From the NCBI GenBank assembly GCA_028712475.1, contig JAQTQB010000001.1:310001-374000 (forward strand): 64,000 bases of DNA, given 5' to 3'. How positions within the stretch are numbered: the stretch's first letter is position 1; every line of letters starts with the position of its first letter. The position numbers and the translations under genes were made by a program. The notes below the pieces were generated by a model, which saw only the letters and a list, made by a program, of their open reading frames with translations, made no database searches and was not told the origin of the DNA. This document shows positions 52,571-61,149 of the stretch, piece after piece. This stretch comes from Verrucomicrobiales bacterium (GTDB taxonomy: Bacteria; Verrucomicrobiota; Verrucomicrobiia; Limisphaerales; UBA11358).

Positions 52571-52663
52571 GCGGGTTTTGTAGCAGGCGGCGGCGTGAAT
52601 CGGAAGCGTAATTCGCGGCTTGTGTTCGCGGGGCGAAAGCATAATTCTCTCTTCCTGTAAAAA

Positions 52664-53362
52664 ATGTCCAACAACCGGAAATCTTGGGACACGTTTGAAC
52701 TGATGCGGACCGCCGCGCAGGAAGGCGACGCGCAGGCGCAATGTTATCTCGGCGTGTGTTTTCAAAACGGCCAGGGCGTCCCGCAGGACTATCACGAGGC
52801 GGTGAAGTGGTTCCGCCGCGCGGCGGAGCAGAATGACCCCGTGGCGCAATGCTATCTGGGCGTGTGTTATTTGAACGGCGCAGGCGTGCCGCAGGAATAC
52901 ACGGAGGCGGCGCGGTGGTTGCGCGAAGCGGCGGAACAGGGCGACCCGGCGGCGCAGTTCAACCTCGGCATGCTTTACGAAACCGGCCAGGGCGTCCCGC
53001 AAAATTATCCCGAGGCGATCAAATGGTATCGCGAGGCGGCGGAACGCAACTATCCGGCGGCGCAATTTAATCTCGGCGTTTTTTACGAAATGGGGCAGGT
53101 CGTCCCGCAGGATTTCAAGGCGGCGGTGGAATGGTATTACGCGGCGGCGCAACAGGAATGTGCGCCCGCCCAATGCAATCTCGGCCTGTGCTACCAGACC
53201 GGGCGCGGCGTCGAGAAAAACACGGCGGAAGCGGTGAAGTGGTTCATCCGCGCTGCGCGGCAGGGCGACAAAACTGCGCAGCACAATCTCGGCCTTCATT
53301 ACGCTGCGGTTGAAGCGAAGACGGAAGCCGCCATCGAAGCCGAAAAAAACAGGCCGCGCTAA
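52664..53362 (+). CDS. Sel1-repeat protein
   Basis: 232 residues with about six 36-residue Sel1 (TPR-like) repeats of the form 'A(Q)xxLGxxYxxGxGVPQDYxEAxKWxRxAAEQ': LGVCFQNGQGVPQDYHEAVKWFRRAAEQ, LGVCYLNGAGVPQEYTEAARWLREAAEQ and so on. No signal peptide, so probably a cytosolic scaffold. The antisense long ORF is an artefact of the repeats. The divergent neighbour is proC. Confidence 0.93.
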   Translation: MSNNRKSWDTFELMRTAAQEGDAQAQCYLGVCFQNGQGVPQDYHEAVKWFRRAAEQNDPVAQCYLGVCYLNGAGVPQEYTEAARWLREAAEQGDPAAQFNLGMLYETGQGVPQNYPEAIKWYREAAERNYPAAQFNLGVFYEMGQVVPQDFKAAVEWYYAAAQQECAPAQCNLGLCYQTGRGVEKNTAEAVKWFIRAARQGDKTAQHNLGLHYAAVEAKTEAAIEAEKNRPR

Positions 53363-53633
53363 ATCAGCGCCGGTTGGCAGGTCTGCCTCTTTTTGCGGAC
53401 TGCCAAGGCGTAAGTGCGTGGGCCAGGTCAACACGCCACGGAACACTCCAGGAGGAAGGTGCAAACCCCGCAGTGCGCCCGGCTGCCAGTTTCCGACGGA
53501 CTTTGAATCTCAACTTAAAAGAAACCATGGCTCATGCGTCACCCCAATGCATGTCCACCAAACCGGAGCCAGGCCACACAGCGGCATTGGACACGCCGCC
53601 GATTTTTTGTATCGTGACGCGCGAAGGAGATTT
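53363..53633. other. Leader region with hairpins, no gene
   Basis: 271 bp. TTGGCAG...CTGCCAA forms a perfect 7-bp hairpin near 53375-53406, and GGAAGGTGC is near 53455. I looked for SRP RNA, riboswitch and tmRNA signatures and found none. The region may be a structured leader of the next gene. Confidence 0.4.
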
Positions 53634-55052
53634 ATGAACAAGGAAAAATTGAACACCGGCCAGAAGGCGCTGCAGATCAATCTTGACGCCAAAAAATACG
53701 GCACGTTCGCCGAGATCGGCGCGGGACAGGAGGTCGCCCGCTGGTTTTTCCACGTCGGCAAGGCGTCCGGCACCGTGGCCAAGACCATTTCCGCCTACGA
53801 CATGGCCGTGAGCGACGCGATTTACGGGACGGCGGAACGCTATGTGAGCCGCAATCGGCTGCAGGCGATGCTGGATCTGGAATTCGACCTGATCGTCAAG
53901 CGCCTCGAAAAGACGCGGGGTAATAAATGCACCTTCTTCGCCTTTGCCGACACCGTGGCCACCAAACAAGGTCTCAAGCCCGGAATGGAAGAAGGCCAGG
54001 GCTGGCTCGGCATCAAATTCCAGGCGCATCCGCTCGGCGACCCGTCCACCATCATCATCCATGCGCGGCTGCTGGACTGGGAAACTCCACATCAGCAGGA
54101 AGCCGTCGGCGTCCTCGGCGTCAATCTCATACACGCCGCATTTTATCAGCACACGGATCCGATCAGCTTGATTGGCTCGCTGCTCGACGGCCTCACCAGC
54201 CAGCGCGTCGAAGTGGACATGATTAAATTTTCCGGCCCCGCCTTCACCGGCGTGGACAACCGCCTCATGGCCTTGCAGCTCGTCGAGCAATGGCTCACCG
54301 AAGCCGCCATGTTCACCGCCGACGGCGAGAGCGTCATCCCCGGCGAACTGCTTTACAAAAAGCCCGTCCTCCTCGAACGCGGCAGTTTTCGTCCGCTCAC
54401 CAATCCCATGCTCGACATGCTCGAACGCGCGCAGGAGCAGTTCGTCCAAGAAGAATCGCTGCAAGGCGAACCGCCCGTTGTCATGTTCGAGATGACGCTG
54501 CGCCAGTTGCAGGTCGGCGACGCGATTGACCACCGCGACTTCCTCGACCGCGTGGACACGCTCGGCGCGCTGGGCAAACCGGTGCTGATCTCCAATTTTC
54601 TGCGCTACCATCGCCTCGTCAGCTACCTTTCGCGACAGACGCAGAAACCCATCGGCCTGCCCATCGGCCTCGTGCGCCTGCGCGACGTGCTGGATGAAAA
54701 ATTTTACACCGACCTGCCCGGCGGCCTGATGGAATCCCTCGGCCAGCTTTTCAAGAACGGCGCGAAACTCTATGTCTATCCTTCGCTCGACAAGAAGACC
54801 GGCAAGCTCACCACCATCGAAAACCTGGAAGTTGCGCCGCACCTGCGCCATCTCTACGCGCACCTTGTGGAAAATAAATTCATCGAGAACATCGCCAACT
54901 ATAACGCGGACGCCCTGAAGATTTATTCCGGCGAAGTTCTCGCCAAGATTCATTCCGGCGACGAAGCCTTGAGCAAACTGATTCCCGCGCCCATCTTTGA
55001 AGTTATAAAAGCGAAAAAGCTTTTCGGCTGGCGACAAAAGGCGGCGGCGTAA
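53634..55052 (+). CDS. Conserved cytosolic protein of unknown function (472 aa)
   Basis: I start at MNKEKLNTGQKALQINLD because GAAGGAGA lies just upstream; the track ORF has an unlikely 108-residue extension. I have seen this type (TGQKALxINLDxxxYGTFAEIGAGQEVARWFFxVGxASGTVAKTISAYD) in Bacteroidota and Verrucomicrobia, often mislabelled TonB-dependent receptor. It has no signal peptide, plug or barrel, so that label is wrong. KRLEKTRGNKCTFFAFADTVATK and FEMTLRQLQ...FLDRVDTLGALGKPVLISNFLRYHRL suggest a nucleotide or sugar enzyme. No function is known to me. Confidence 0.85.
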   Translation: MNKEKLNTGQKALQINLDAKKYGTFAEIGAGQEVARWFFHVGKASGTVAKTISAYDMAVSDAIYGTAERYVSRNRLQAMLDLEFDLIVKRLEKTRGNKCTFFAFADTVATKQGLKPGMEEGQGWLGIKFQAHPLGDPSTIIIHARLLDWETPHQQEAVGVLGVNLIHAAFYQHTDPISLIGSLLDGLTSQRVEVDMIKFSGPAFTGVDNRLMALQLVEQWLTEAAMFTADGESVIPGELLYKKPVLLERGSFRPLTNPMLDMLERAQEQFVQEESLQGEPPVVMFEMTLRQLQVGDAIDHRDFLDRVDTLGALGKPVLISNFLRYHRLVSYLSRQTQKPIGLPIGLVRLRDVLDEKFYTDLPGGLMESLGQLFKNGAKLYVYPSLDKKTGKLTTIENLEVAPHLRHLYAHLVENKFIENIANYNADALKIYSGEVLAKIHSGDEALSKLIPAPIFEVIKAKKLFGWRQKAAA

Positions 55053-55109
55053 TTCGAACGCGCCCAAGATTGAGTTGCATTTGCCCGGTTCAAATACAAA
55101 GATAAATCC

Positions 55110-55358
55110 ATGAATCTGCTTTGGTTTATTCTCATCGGGCTGGCGGCGGGATTTCTCGCCGGAGCAGTGATGAAGGGTCACGGCTTTGGGTTGCTGGGCA
55201 ATCTCATTGTCGGGGTCATCGGGGCGTTACTCGGCGGATTTCTGCTGGGCTTGCTCGGCATCTACACCGCCGGTGTAATTGGCAACCTGATCTCCGCCTT
55301 CATCGGGGCCGTGGTGCTGCTGGTGCTCATCGGCTTCATCAAGCGCAAGGGCGGCTGA
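55110..55358 (+). CDS. GlsB/YeaQ/YmgE-type small membrane protein
   Basis: 82 residues with three glycine-rich membrane helices: LLWFILIGLAAGFLAGAVMKG, GFGLLGNLIVGVIGALLGGFLLGLLG and NLISAFIGAVVLLVLIGFIKRKGG. This is the transglycosylase-associated/GlsB family seen in stress regulons. It lies 16 bp upstream of a second small membrane protein gene and is likely cotranscribed with it. Confidence 0.92.
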   Translation: MNLLWFILIGLAAGFLAGAVMKGHGFGLLGNLIVGVIGALLGGFLLGLLGIYTAGVIGNLISAFIGAVVLLVLIGFIKRKGG

Positions 55359-55374
55359 TTACAAAAGACATTTT

Positions 55375-55581
55375 ATGCAAAGAATCATCGGCGTCATCTG
55401 TCTGGTCATCGGCGTGCTGCTGCTCGTGTGGGGACACGACATCACGCGGTCAGTGGACTCGCAGGTCAAACAGCTCTTCACCGGCGCGCCGGTGGAGCGC
55501 GCAACGTATTATTACATTGCCGGCACGGCGCTGGGGCTGTTCGGCCTGTTCCAGATTTTCTGGCCGAAAAGATTAAAATGA
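55375..55581 (+). CDS. DUF3185-type small membrane protein
   Basis: 68 residues with two helices: RIIGVICLVIGVLLLVWGHDI and YYYIAGTALGLFGLFQIFWPK, separated by TRSVDSQVKQLFTGAPVERA. The 'GhDxxxSxxSxxxxxFTGxP' linker is the DUF3185 signature as I know it. Unknown function; starts 16 bp after the GlsB-type gene. Confidence 0.85.
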   Translation: MQRIIGVICLVIGVLLLVWGHDITRSVDSQVKQLFTGAPVERATYYYIAGTALGLFGLFQIFWPKRLK

Positions 55582-55613
55582 TTTTCCCGGCGTTCTACCG
55601 AGATGCCGCTGTT

Positions 55614-56756
55614 TCATAGCTTCACCCATCTGCCTTTGGCTGAAGATTCCTCAACGGCCGTCAGCACGCGCTGATTTTTCAGGCCGTCCTCAAACGTGGG
55701 ATGCACCGGCTTGCCCTCAACACACGCATTCACGAAGTCGGCGATGGTGTGGATGAACGTGTGCTCATAGCCAATGCCGTGTCCCGGCGGCCACCAATTG
55801 CCGACGTAAGGCTGGATGCCGTCGCGTTGCGTCACAAGAATATCACGGAAACCCTGCCGGTCTTTCGGGTCGTCGCCGTTGTAGTATTTCAATTTGTTCA
55901 TGTCCTCGAAATCGAAGCAGAGCGAACCCTTGCTGCCGTTGATTTCGATGGCGATTTGATTCTTGCGGCCCAAAGCGTAGCGCGTCGCTTCCAGGTTCGC
56001 CAGCACGCCGTTTTCCATCCGGCCGATGAACACGGCGGAATCCGGCGCGGTGACTTTTCCCATTTTGCGGACGCCTTTCGCCAGCGACGCGGCCAGCGGA
56101 CGTTCGGGAACAAATGTATTCACCACGCCGCAAACTTCCGTGAACTCGCCGACGAGATAACGCGCCAGATCAATGATGTGCGAATTGATGTCGCTGTGGA
56201 CGCCGCTGCCGCTCGTCTCCTTTTGCAAACGCCAGTCCAGCGGAAATTCCACATCGGCCAGCCGGTCCTGGGCGTAACGGGCGCGAAAATGAAAAATCCG
56301 TCCGAGCGCGCCTTCGGCCAGCATCCGTTTCGCCAGCGCGATGGCGGGAATGCGACGGTAATTGTGGCAGACCATGTGGACGACCTTGGCCTTTTTCACG
56401 GCGGCGAACATGGCTTCGCATTGCTTGAGATCCAGACCGAGCGGTTTTTCGCACAGGACATGCTTGCCATTCTGCGCGGCGGCGATGGCCATTTCCGCGT
56501 GCGAAAAAGTCGGCGTGCCGATGTCCACGATGTCAATCAGTGGCGACTCGACGAGTTCGCGCCAGTCGGTTGCGGCGTGTTCCCAGCCGAGCTGCGCCCG
56601 CGCGGCCTGAACGCCTTTCGCATCGCGCCCGCAAATCGTGTGCAGTTCGACCTTGGCTTTGAGATTGAAAAACCGGGGCGCCTGCCGCCAGGCGTTCGAG
56701 TGGGCGCGGCCCATGAAACGGTAGCCGATCAATCCGACGCGCAAGGTCTTGGTCAT
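55614..56756 (-). CDS. Gfo/Idh/MocA-family oxidoreductase
   Basis: 380 residues: Rossmann motif LRVGLIGYRFMGRAHSNAWRQ, then VDIVDIGTPTFSHAEMAIAAAQNGKHVLCEKPLGLD with the conserved EKP lysine, and DWRLQKETSGSGVHSDINSHIIDLARYL containing the D/H pair of the active site. FEDGLKNQRVLTAVEESSAKGRWV is the usual C-terminus. NAD(P)-dependent, acting on a sugar or inositol derivative that cannot be named. The gene is single and divergent from lpxD. Confidence 0.94.
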   Translation of the reverse strand: MTKTLRVGLIGYRFMGRAHSNAWRQAPRFFNLKAKVELHTICGRDAKGVQAARAQLGWEHAATDWRELVESPLIDIVDIGTPTFSHAEMAIAAAQNGKHVLCEKPLGLDLKQCEAMFAAVKKAKVVHMVCHNYRRIPAIALAKRMLAEGALGRIFHFRARYAQDRLADVEFPLDWRLQKETSGSGVHSDINSHIIDLARYLVGEFTEVCGVVNTFVPERPLAASLAKGVRKMGKVTAPDSAVFIGRMENGVLANLEATRYALGRKNQIAIEINGSKGSLCFDFEDMNKLKYYNGDDPKDRQGFRDILVTQRDGIQPYVGNWWPPGHGIGYEHTFIHTIADFVNACVEGKPVHPTFEDGLKNQRVLTAVEESSAKGRWVKL

Positions 56757-56819
56757 AAAAGTAGGGGTTGGAAATGACTGCGCCCGCCTTTATAGTGAGC
56801 CGCACTCATCAAGTCAAAT

Positions 56820-57851
56820 ATGCCTTTTACCACTGCTGAAATTGCGAAACGTCTCTCGGGCGAAATTCTCGGCGACCGCAACGCCACTCTGACCGGCTTC
56901 GCCACCGCCGACCAGGCCAAGCCCGGCGACCTCACCTTCGCGGAAAACGAGGAATTTTTCGCCCGCGCCGAAGCCAGCGCCGCCACCGCCATCATCGCCG
57001 ACCAGCGGTTCAGCTCGGCCAAGAAAATCCTCATCCGCGTGCCGAACGCCCGCATCGCATTTGCCAAGGCGCTCGCGCTGTTTTTCCCCGAACCCGTAAA
57101 GCCCGCCGGCATCCATCCGCTATCGGTTGTCGCGGCAAGCGCGCAGGTGGATCCGACCGCACACATCGGCCCGCACTGCACCGTGGGCGAACGCGTGAAG
57201 ATCGGCGCGCGCTGTGTATTGCAGGCGGGAAACTTTGTCGGCGACGATTCCACGCTCGCTGACGAAGTGAATTTATTTCCGAATGTCACGATTTATCCGC
57301 GCACCGAGATCGGCAAGCGCGTCCGCATCCACGCCGGCACGACCATTGGTTCGGACGGTTACGGCTATGTGCTGGACGGCGGTTTTCATCGCAAGGTGCC
57401 GCAGATCGGCAACGTCATCATCCGCGACGACGTGGAGATCGGCGCGAACGTGACGATTGATCGCGGCGCACTCGGCCCGACGATCATCGGCAAGGGCACG
57501 AAGATTGATAACCTCGTGCAGATCGCGCACAACGTCGAGATCGGCGAACATTGCCTCATCATCGCGCAGGTCGGAATCGCGGGGAGTTCCGAGCTTGGAA
57601 ATTACGTCGTGCTTGCGGGCCAGGCCGGCATCGGCGGCCATTTGAAGATCGGCAACCAAGCCACCATCGGCGCGCAGTGCGGCGTGATGACGGATATTCC
57701 CGACAAAACCACATGGCTGGGTTCGCCCGCACAGCCGGACCGGCAGTTCAAGCGTCAGGTCATCGCCCTCCAGCGGCTGCCGGATTTGCTGAAGCGCATC
57801 GCGGAATTTGAACGCAAGTTCGGCGTCAAGCTGGACGGTGGCGCGGAGTAA
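56820..57851 (+). CDS. lpxD: UDP-3-O-(3-hydroxyacyl)glucosamine N-acyltransferase
   Basis: Third step of lipid A synthesis. The N-terminal uridine-binding domain (TTAEIAKRLSGEILGDRNATLTGFATADQAKPGDLTFAEN) is followed by left-handed beta-helix hexapeptide repeats (IGPHCTVGERVKIGARCVLQAGNFVG...). The catalytic His is in IAHNVEIGEH. HRKVPQIGNVIIRDDVEIGANVTIDRGALG is diagnostic. 343 aa, normal. It confirms an LPS-type outer membrane. No lpxA or fabZ adjacent. Confidence 0.97.
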   Translation: MPFTTAEIAKRLSGEILGDRNATLTGFATADQAKPGDLTFAENEEFFARAEASAATAIIADQRFSSAKKILIRVPNARIAFAKALALFFPEPVKPAGIHPLSVVAASAQVDPTAHIGPHCTVGERVKIGARCVLQAGNFVGDDSTLADEVNLFPNVTIYPRTEIGKRVRIHAGTTIGSDGYGYVLDGGFHRKVPQIGNVIIRDDVEIGANVTIDRGALGPTIIGKGTKIDNLVQIAHNVEIGEHCLIIAQVGIAGSSELGNYVVLAGQAGIGGHLKIGNQATIGAQCGVMTDIPDKTTWLGSPAQPDRQFKRQVIALQRLPDLLKRIAEFERKFGVKLDGGAE

Positions 57852-57915
57852 ATTTTATCCAAAAGAACTCCTAGTGGAGTAAATCTACTACGGCGTTGTG
57901 CCTTACAATCCAAGT

Positions 57916-58248
57916 TTAGATTTTAACGCTGTTCACATTGTTCGTGCAGCTCAAAGTTCCCACCGCAAGGTTGATGCTGAACTTGTTCGTGCAACCTTTA
58001 CCGCACTTGGCGAGAACCGCGCTCACCTTGTTCGTGCAACCCTTGCCACAATCGGCGAGGGCTGCGTTCACTTTGTTGGTGCAGCCGCCGGGACATGCCA
58101 GCAGCGGATCAGCAGCGAAGCCGTTCGTGCAGCTTGTCGCTGCCGCGGATTTGGCACCGGCATTGTTCATTTTGCCGGAGGCCGGGTAGCTAATAGCCGT
58201 TAGCGTGGTGACGGCAATGACCGCCGCCAATATTATCATTTTTTTCAT
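57916..58248 (-). CDS. Exported Cys-rich repeat peptide
   Basis: 110 residues. Signal peptide MKKMIILAAVIAVTTLTAISYPASG, then three 15-residue repeats GCTNKVNAALADCGK, GCTNKVSAVLAKCGK, GCTNKFSINLAVGTL and a partial SCTNNVNSVKI. Cysteines come in pairs one repeat apart, so disulfides or metal binding between turns is plausible. I do not recognise a family. Next on the same strand, upstream, is another exported Cys-rich protein (58381-58578), suggesting related roles. Confidence 0.75.
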   Translation of the reverse strand: MKKMIILAAVIAVTTLTAISYPASGKMNNAGAKSAAATSCTNGFAADPLLACPGGCTNKVNAALADCGKGCTNKVSAVLAKCGKGCTNKFSINLAVGTLSCTNNVNSVKI

Positions 58249-58380
58249 GCTGTTTTCCTTTGGTTATTCATAAATCTCTTCTACCAACCGCCAATACCAT
58301 CCACGGTGGCCGCCGAGATATCAATTATTATCCGTCCGTCAGACCGACTCACTTGACGGTTTCTGATGTTCAACGGTTAC

Positions 58381-58578
58381 TTATTTTTTGCAGCACTTGG
58401 CGCAACCGGCCTCGTCCGTGCAGCATTTAGTGCATGTCGCCTTGTCTTTGCAGCAGCTTCCGTCGCAGGCCATGGCCGGCTTGGCGCTGGCTGCGTCTTT
58501 CTTGCAGCAGGTTGAGCAGCCGGTGGTCATCAGGATTCCTGCGGCAAAAACCGCAGCCAGTGTGAGCATTGTTTTCAT
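58381..58578 (-). CDS. Small Cys-rich lipoprotein
   Basis: 65 residues from the internal ATG at 58578, which gives a lipoprotein signal MKTMLTLAAVFAAGILMTTGC. The mature part is packed with cysteine pairs: CSTCCKKD, CDGSCCKDK, CTKCCTDEAGCAKCCKK, 14 Cys in about 46 residues with many Lys and Asp. It resembles a metallothionein-like metal binder held on a membrane. The neighbours are another exported Cys-rich repeat peptide and DAHP synthase; no metal regulator is nearby. Confidence 0.75.
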   Translation of the reverse strand: MKTMLTLAAVFAAGILMTTGCSTCCKKDAASAKPAMACDGSCCKDKATCTKCCTDEAGCAKCCKK

Positions 58579-58833
58579 GTTTGTTGGTCTTTTTTGTGGT
58601 TGGTTTTTTTGCATCCGCACCCGCTCTGGGCCGGGCGCAACTTAACACCTTTTGTCCATGCCGCAACCTTCATCCAGCGGCCTTGCCTCGGTTTGGTGGA
58701 CAGCGTCCCCGCTAATCCAGCGTGTGGGCTTTCATGCCCTTGAGCCTGCCAGGCTGCGTTCAATTTGACCATGAACTGCCAAAATGCGTCGTTTCAGACT
58801 TTCCGCGCAACGGAAACGCGCTATACTTTTTTT

Positions 58834-59907
58834 ATGTATCGGACGCAGGATTTACACGTCAAAGAAATCGTCCGGCTCTCGACGCCCAGCGCCCTGAAGG
58901 CGCTGGCACCGACGACCGAAGCCGCGAATGCCACCGTCGCCCGCAGCCGCGAACGGGTCATCCGCATTTTGCGGCAGGAAGACCCGCGCCTGCTCGTCGT
59001 CATCGGGCCTTGCTCGATCCACGATGAAAAAAGTGCGCTCGAATACGCGGCCAAATTGAACGTGCTACGGAAGGAATTTGCCGACCGCATGGAAATCATC
59101 ATGCGCGTCTATTTTGAAAAACCGCGCACGACCATCGGCTGGAAAGGGCTGATCAATGACCCGCACCTCGACGGTTCGCAGGACATCGAGACGGGTTTGA
59201 AAATCGCGCGGCGGCTGTTGCTCGAAATCACCGGCATGGGCCTGCCGGCGGCCACGGAATTTCTCGACCCCATCGTGCCGCAATACATCGCCGACCTCGT
59301 CACCTGGGCGGCGATCGGCGCGCGCACGACGGAATCGCAGACGCACCGCGAGATGGCGAGCGGCCTTTCCATGCCCGTCGGCCTGAAGAACGGCACGGAC
59401 GGCAGCCTGCAAATTGCGATTGATGCGATGGGCGCGACGCGGCACGCGCACAGTTTTCTGGGCATTGACCAGGACGGTGCCACGGCCATTGTGCGCACCT
59501 CGGGCAATCCCCACGCGCACGTCGTGCTGCGCGGCGGACGCGCGAAGACGAATTACGACGCGGAAAGCATCCGTGCGGCGGAGGAGCAATTGATCGCCGA
59601 AAATTTGCCGCCGGTGCTGATGGTTGATTGCAGCCACGCGAACTCGGAAAAGAAATTCGCGAAACAGGAAGACGTCTGGCACAGCGTCATCCAGCAGCGC
59701 GTCGAAGGCACCAAGTCGCTCATCGGCATGATGGTGGAAAGCAACTTGAATGAAGGCAGCCAGCCAATCCCGAAAAACGCGGCGGATTTGAAATACGGCG
59801 TGTCCATCACCGATTCGTGCATCGGCTGGGAAACGACGGAGCGGATGCTGCGCTGGGGCTACGAAGCTTTAGGGAAAACGATGCCAGCCGTTGTTTCGGC
59901 GGCGTGA
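58834..59907 (+). CDS. 3-deoxy-7-phosphoheptulonate (DAHP) synthase, type I AroFGH
   Basis: First step of aromatic amino acid synthesis. Started at [15 protein letters not shown] (ATG at 58834). [86 protein letters not shown] and [12 protein letters not shown] are the conserved active-site and metal residues. At 357 aa it matches the E. coli AroG class, which is usually feedback-inhibited by an aromatic amino acid. It joins trpB and trpF of this window in one pathway, though unlinked. Confidence 0.97.
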   Translation: MYRTQDLHVKEIVRLSTPSALKALAPTTEAANATVARSRERVIRILRQEDPRLLVVIGPCSIHDEKSALEYAAKLNVLRKEFADRMEIIMRVYFEKPRTTIGWKGLINDPHLDGSQDIETGLKIARRLLLEITGMGLPAATEFLDPIVPQYIADLVTWAAIGARTTESQTHREMASGLSMPVGLKNGTDGSLQIAIDAMGATRHAHSFLGIDQDGATAIVRTSGNPHAHVVLRGGRAKTNYDAESIRAAEEQLIAENLPPVLMVDCSHANSEKKFAKQEDVWHSVIQQRVEGTKSLIGMMVESNLNEGSQPIPKNAADLKYGVSITDSCIGWETTERMLRWGYEALGKTMPAVVSAA

Positions 59908-59916
59908 TCCATTCCA

Positions 59917-60999
59917 TCACGGCCAGGACCAGGCGTAAGGGAAACGCAGCCGGTAAAACTGCTGTGGCCCGGAAATTGGGACAAAAACCGCCTGCGTAGT
60001 GCTGATGCTGTTGAAGCCTTGCACGCTCGACCAGTTCGTCTGCATCAGATTCGTGACGCCATCCACAAAGCCATTCAGGCCAATCGGGACATTCACCAGA
60101 TCAAGCCGGTTGCTACCGGTGAAGGAAGCGATGTTGCCGATCTGCACCGGCGAGATGAGTTGCTGCGCAAGGCTCGCCATCAGGCTGTGGACCATCGCCG
60201 TTGGATCTTTCTGATCCCAAAAGATGTAGTTCGTGCCATAGCCATTAGTGTTTGCTGTGGGAAATCCATAGTTGGACGCATCTACCGCGTCCATGCTCAA
60301 GCCCCCAACCAAGACATTGGTCACTCCATAGTTTGAGGGGTGCGTCAGCAGATTTGAAAGCAGGGCGTAAAAGCCTGGGACAAAAATGGTGAGGCCGGGG
60401 CAGTTTGTTCTGGCCTTATCCAGCGTGGCGTAGAATGCGACATTGAAATCCGTTGAAGCCTGATGAAACAGGTTTGTTTGAGTTGTGTAAGTATTGAACG
60501 CTGGAATCGTGGAAATATCCACGACGTCGGGCATAATCAAGGTGCGAATGCCCTTGGCGTAAAGGTTCGTGATGGCCTTGAAATGATTCGTCTGGGCGAA
60601 ATTGATGGCGCTGGTGAATTTCGCCAGCGTCGGGCTGGGATCAGCCGCCGGATAATACAAATCCGCATTGTTGACCCAGATGACCACGAGTGCGTTGCTC
60701 GCATCCGTCGGCGAGGTAAAGTTATTGATTTCGGCCAGCAGATTGCTGCTGGTGTTGCCAAAGAAGGAATTGGTGTTACTGGCCGGGTTAAAGGCCAGCC
60801 CTTGCCGTTGGGCCAGCACCTCCACCCAGACACGCCCGTTGGAAAAACGCTTGCCATAATAAAACGACCCAGCTTGCGGGTTGGTTGTCGTGCAGGAAAG
60901 GCCGTCGCCAAAAACAATAAGCGACGAGTAGGCGTGCGCCGGGAAAAGAGACGCCCCGAAAAACAAGATAATCAGCAAGAACCGAAACCAGCTTTTCAC
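59917..60999 (-). CDS. Secreted GDSL/SGNH-like esterase with verrucomicrobial tail
   Basis: 360 residues. Signal peptide MKSWFRFLLIILFFGASLFPAHA. The nucleophile block is LIVFGDGLSCT (GDGLS in place of GDSLS), WVNNADLYYP follows as a variant of the Asn block, and FWDQKDPTAMVH supplies Asp and His of the triad. The substitution of the usual Ser-bearing GDS with GDGLS keeps a Ser one position later. The end, STTQAVFVPISGPQQFYRLRFP, is the FYRL-type tail also present on the 25.6-kb protein. Likely an outer-surface hydrolase. Confidence 0.82.
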   Translation of the reverse strand: MKSWFRFLLIILFFGASLFPAHAYSSLIVFGDGLSCTTTNPQAGSFYYGKRFSNGRVWVEVLAQRQGLAFNPASNTNSFFGNTSSNLLAEINNFTSPTDASNALVVIWVNNADLYYPAADPSPTLAKFTSAINFAQTNHFKAITNLYAKGIRTLIMPDVVDISTIPAFNTYTTQTNLFHQASTDFNVAFYATLDKARTNCPGLTIFVPGFYALLSNLLTHPSNYGVTNVLVGGLSMDAVDASNYGFPTANTNGYGTNYIFWDQKDPTAMVHSLMASLAQQLISPVQIGNIASFTGSNRLDLVNVPIGLNGFVDGVTNLMQTNWSSVQGFNSISTTQAVFVPISGPQQFYRLRFPYAWSWP

Positions 61000-61149
61000 C
61001 CGACCATTCTATCTCATGTCGCACCAAAGTAAAGGAGACCTCCGCTCTGAACGGGCATATTTTGGAATCCGTCTGGAGTTTGATATTTGCTGGAACGCCG
61101 CCCGGCGATGGGTAAGCTTCTGCCCCAAGTGCAGCACCCACGCTCAACC

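Noticed and set aside
52571-53464. N-terminal extension of proC to 569 residues
   Set aside because: It is antisense to the Sel1 repeats, and the repetitive RRxxIPFHRLxIxLRDA pattern mirrors them. ProC has a perfect own start at 52570.
53363-53633. Possible SRP RNA or riboswitch in the leader (GGCCAGGTCA and GGAGGAAGG)
   Set aside because: The SRP domain IV pattern (UCAGG, GGAA loop, AGCAG) is not formed, and no riboswitch core matches.
53634-55052. TonB-dependent receptor label for the 472-residue protein
   Set aside because: No signal peptide, plug domain or beta-barrel; the label seems to be a database error for this family.
53532-55181. 549-residue minus-strand ORF
   Set aside because: Shadow of the 472-residue protein, which has a good ribosome site.
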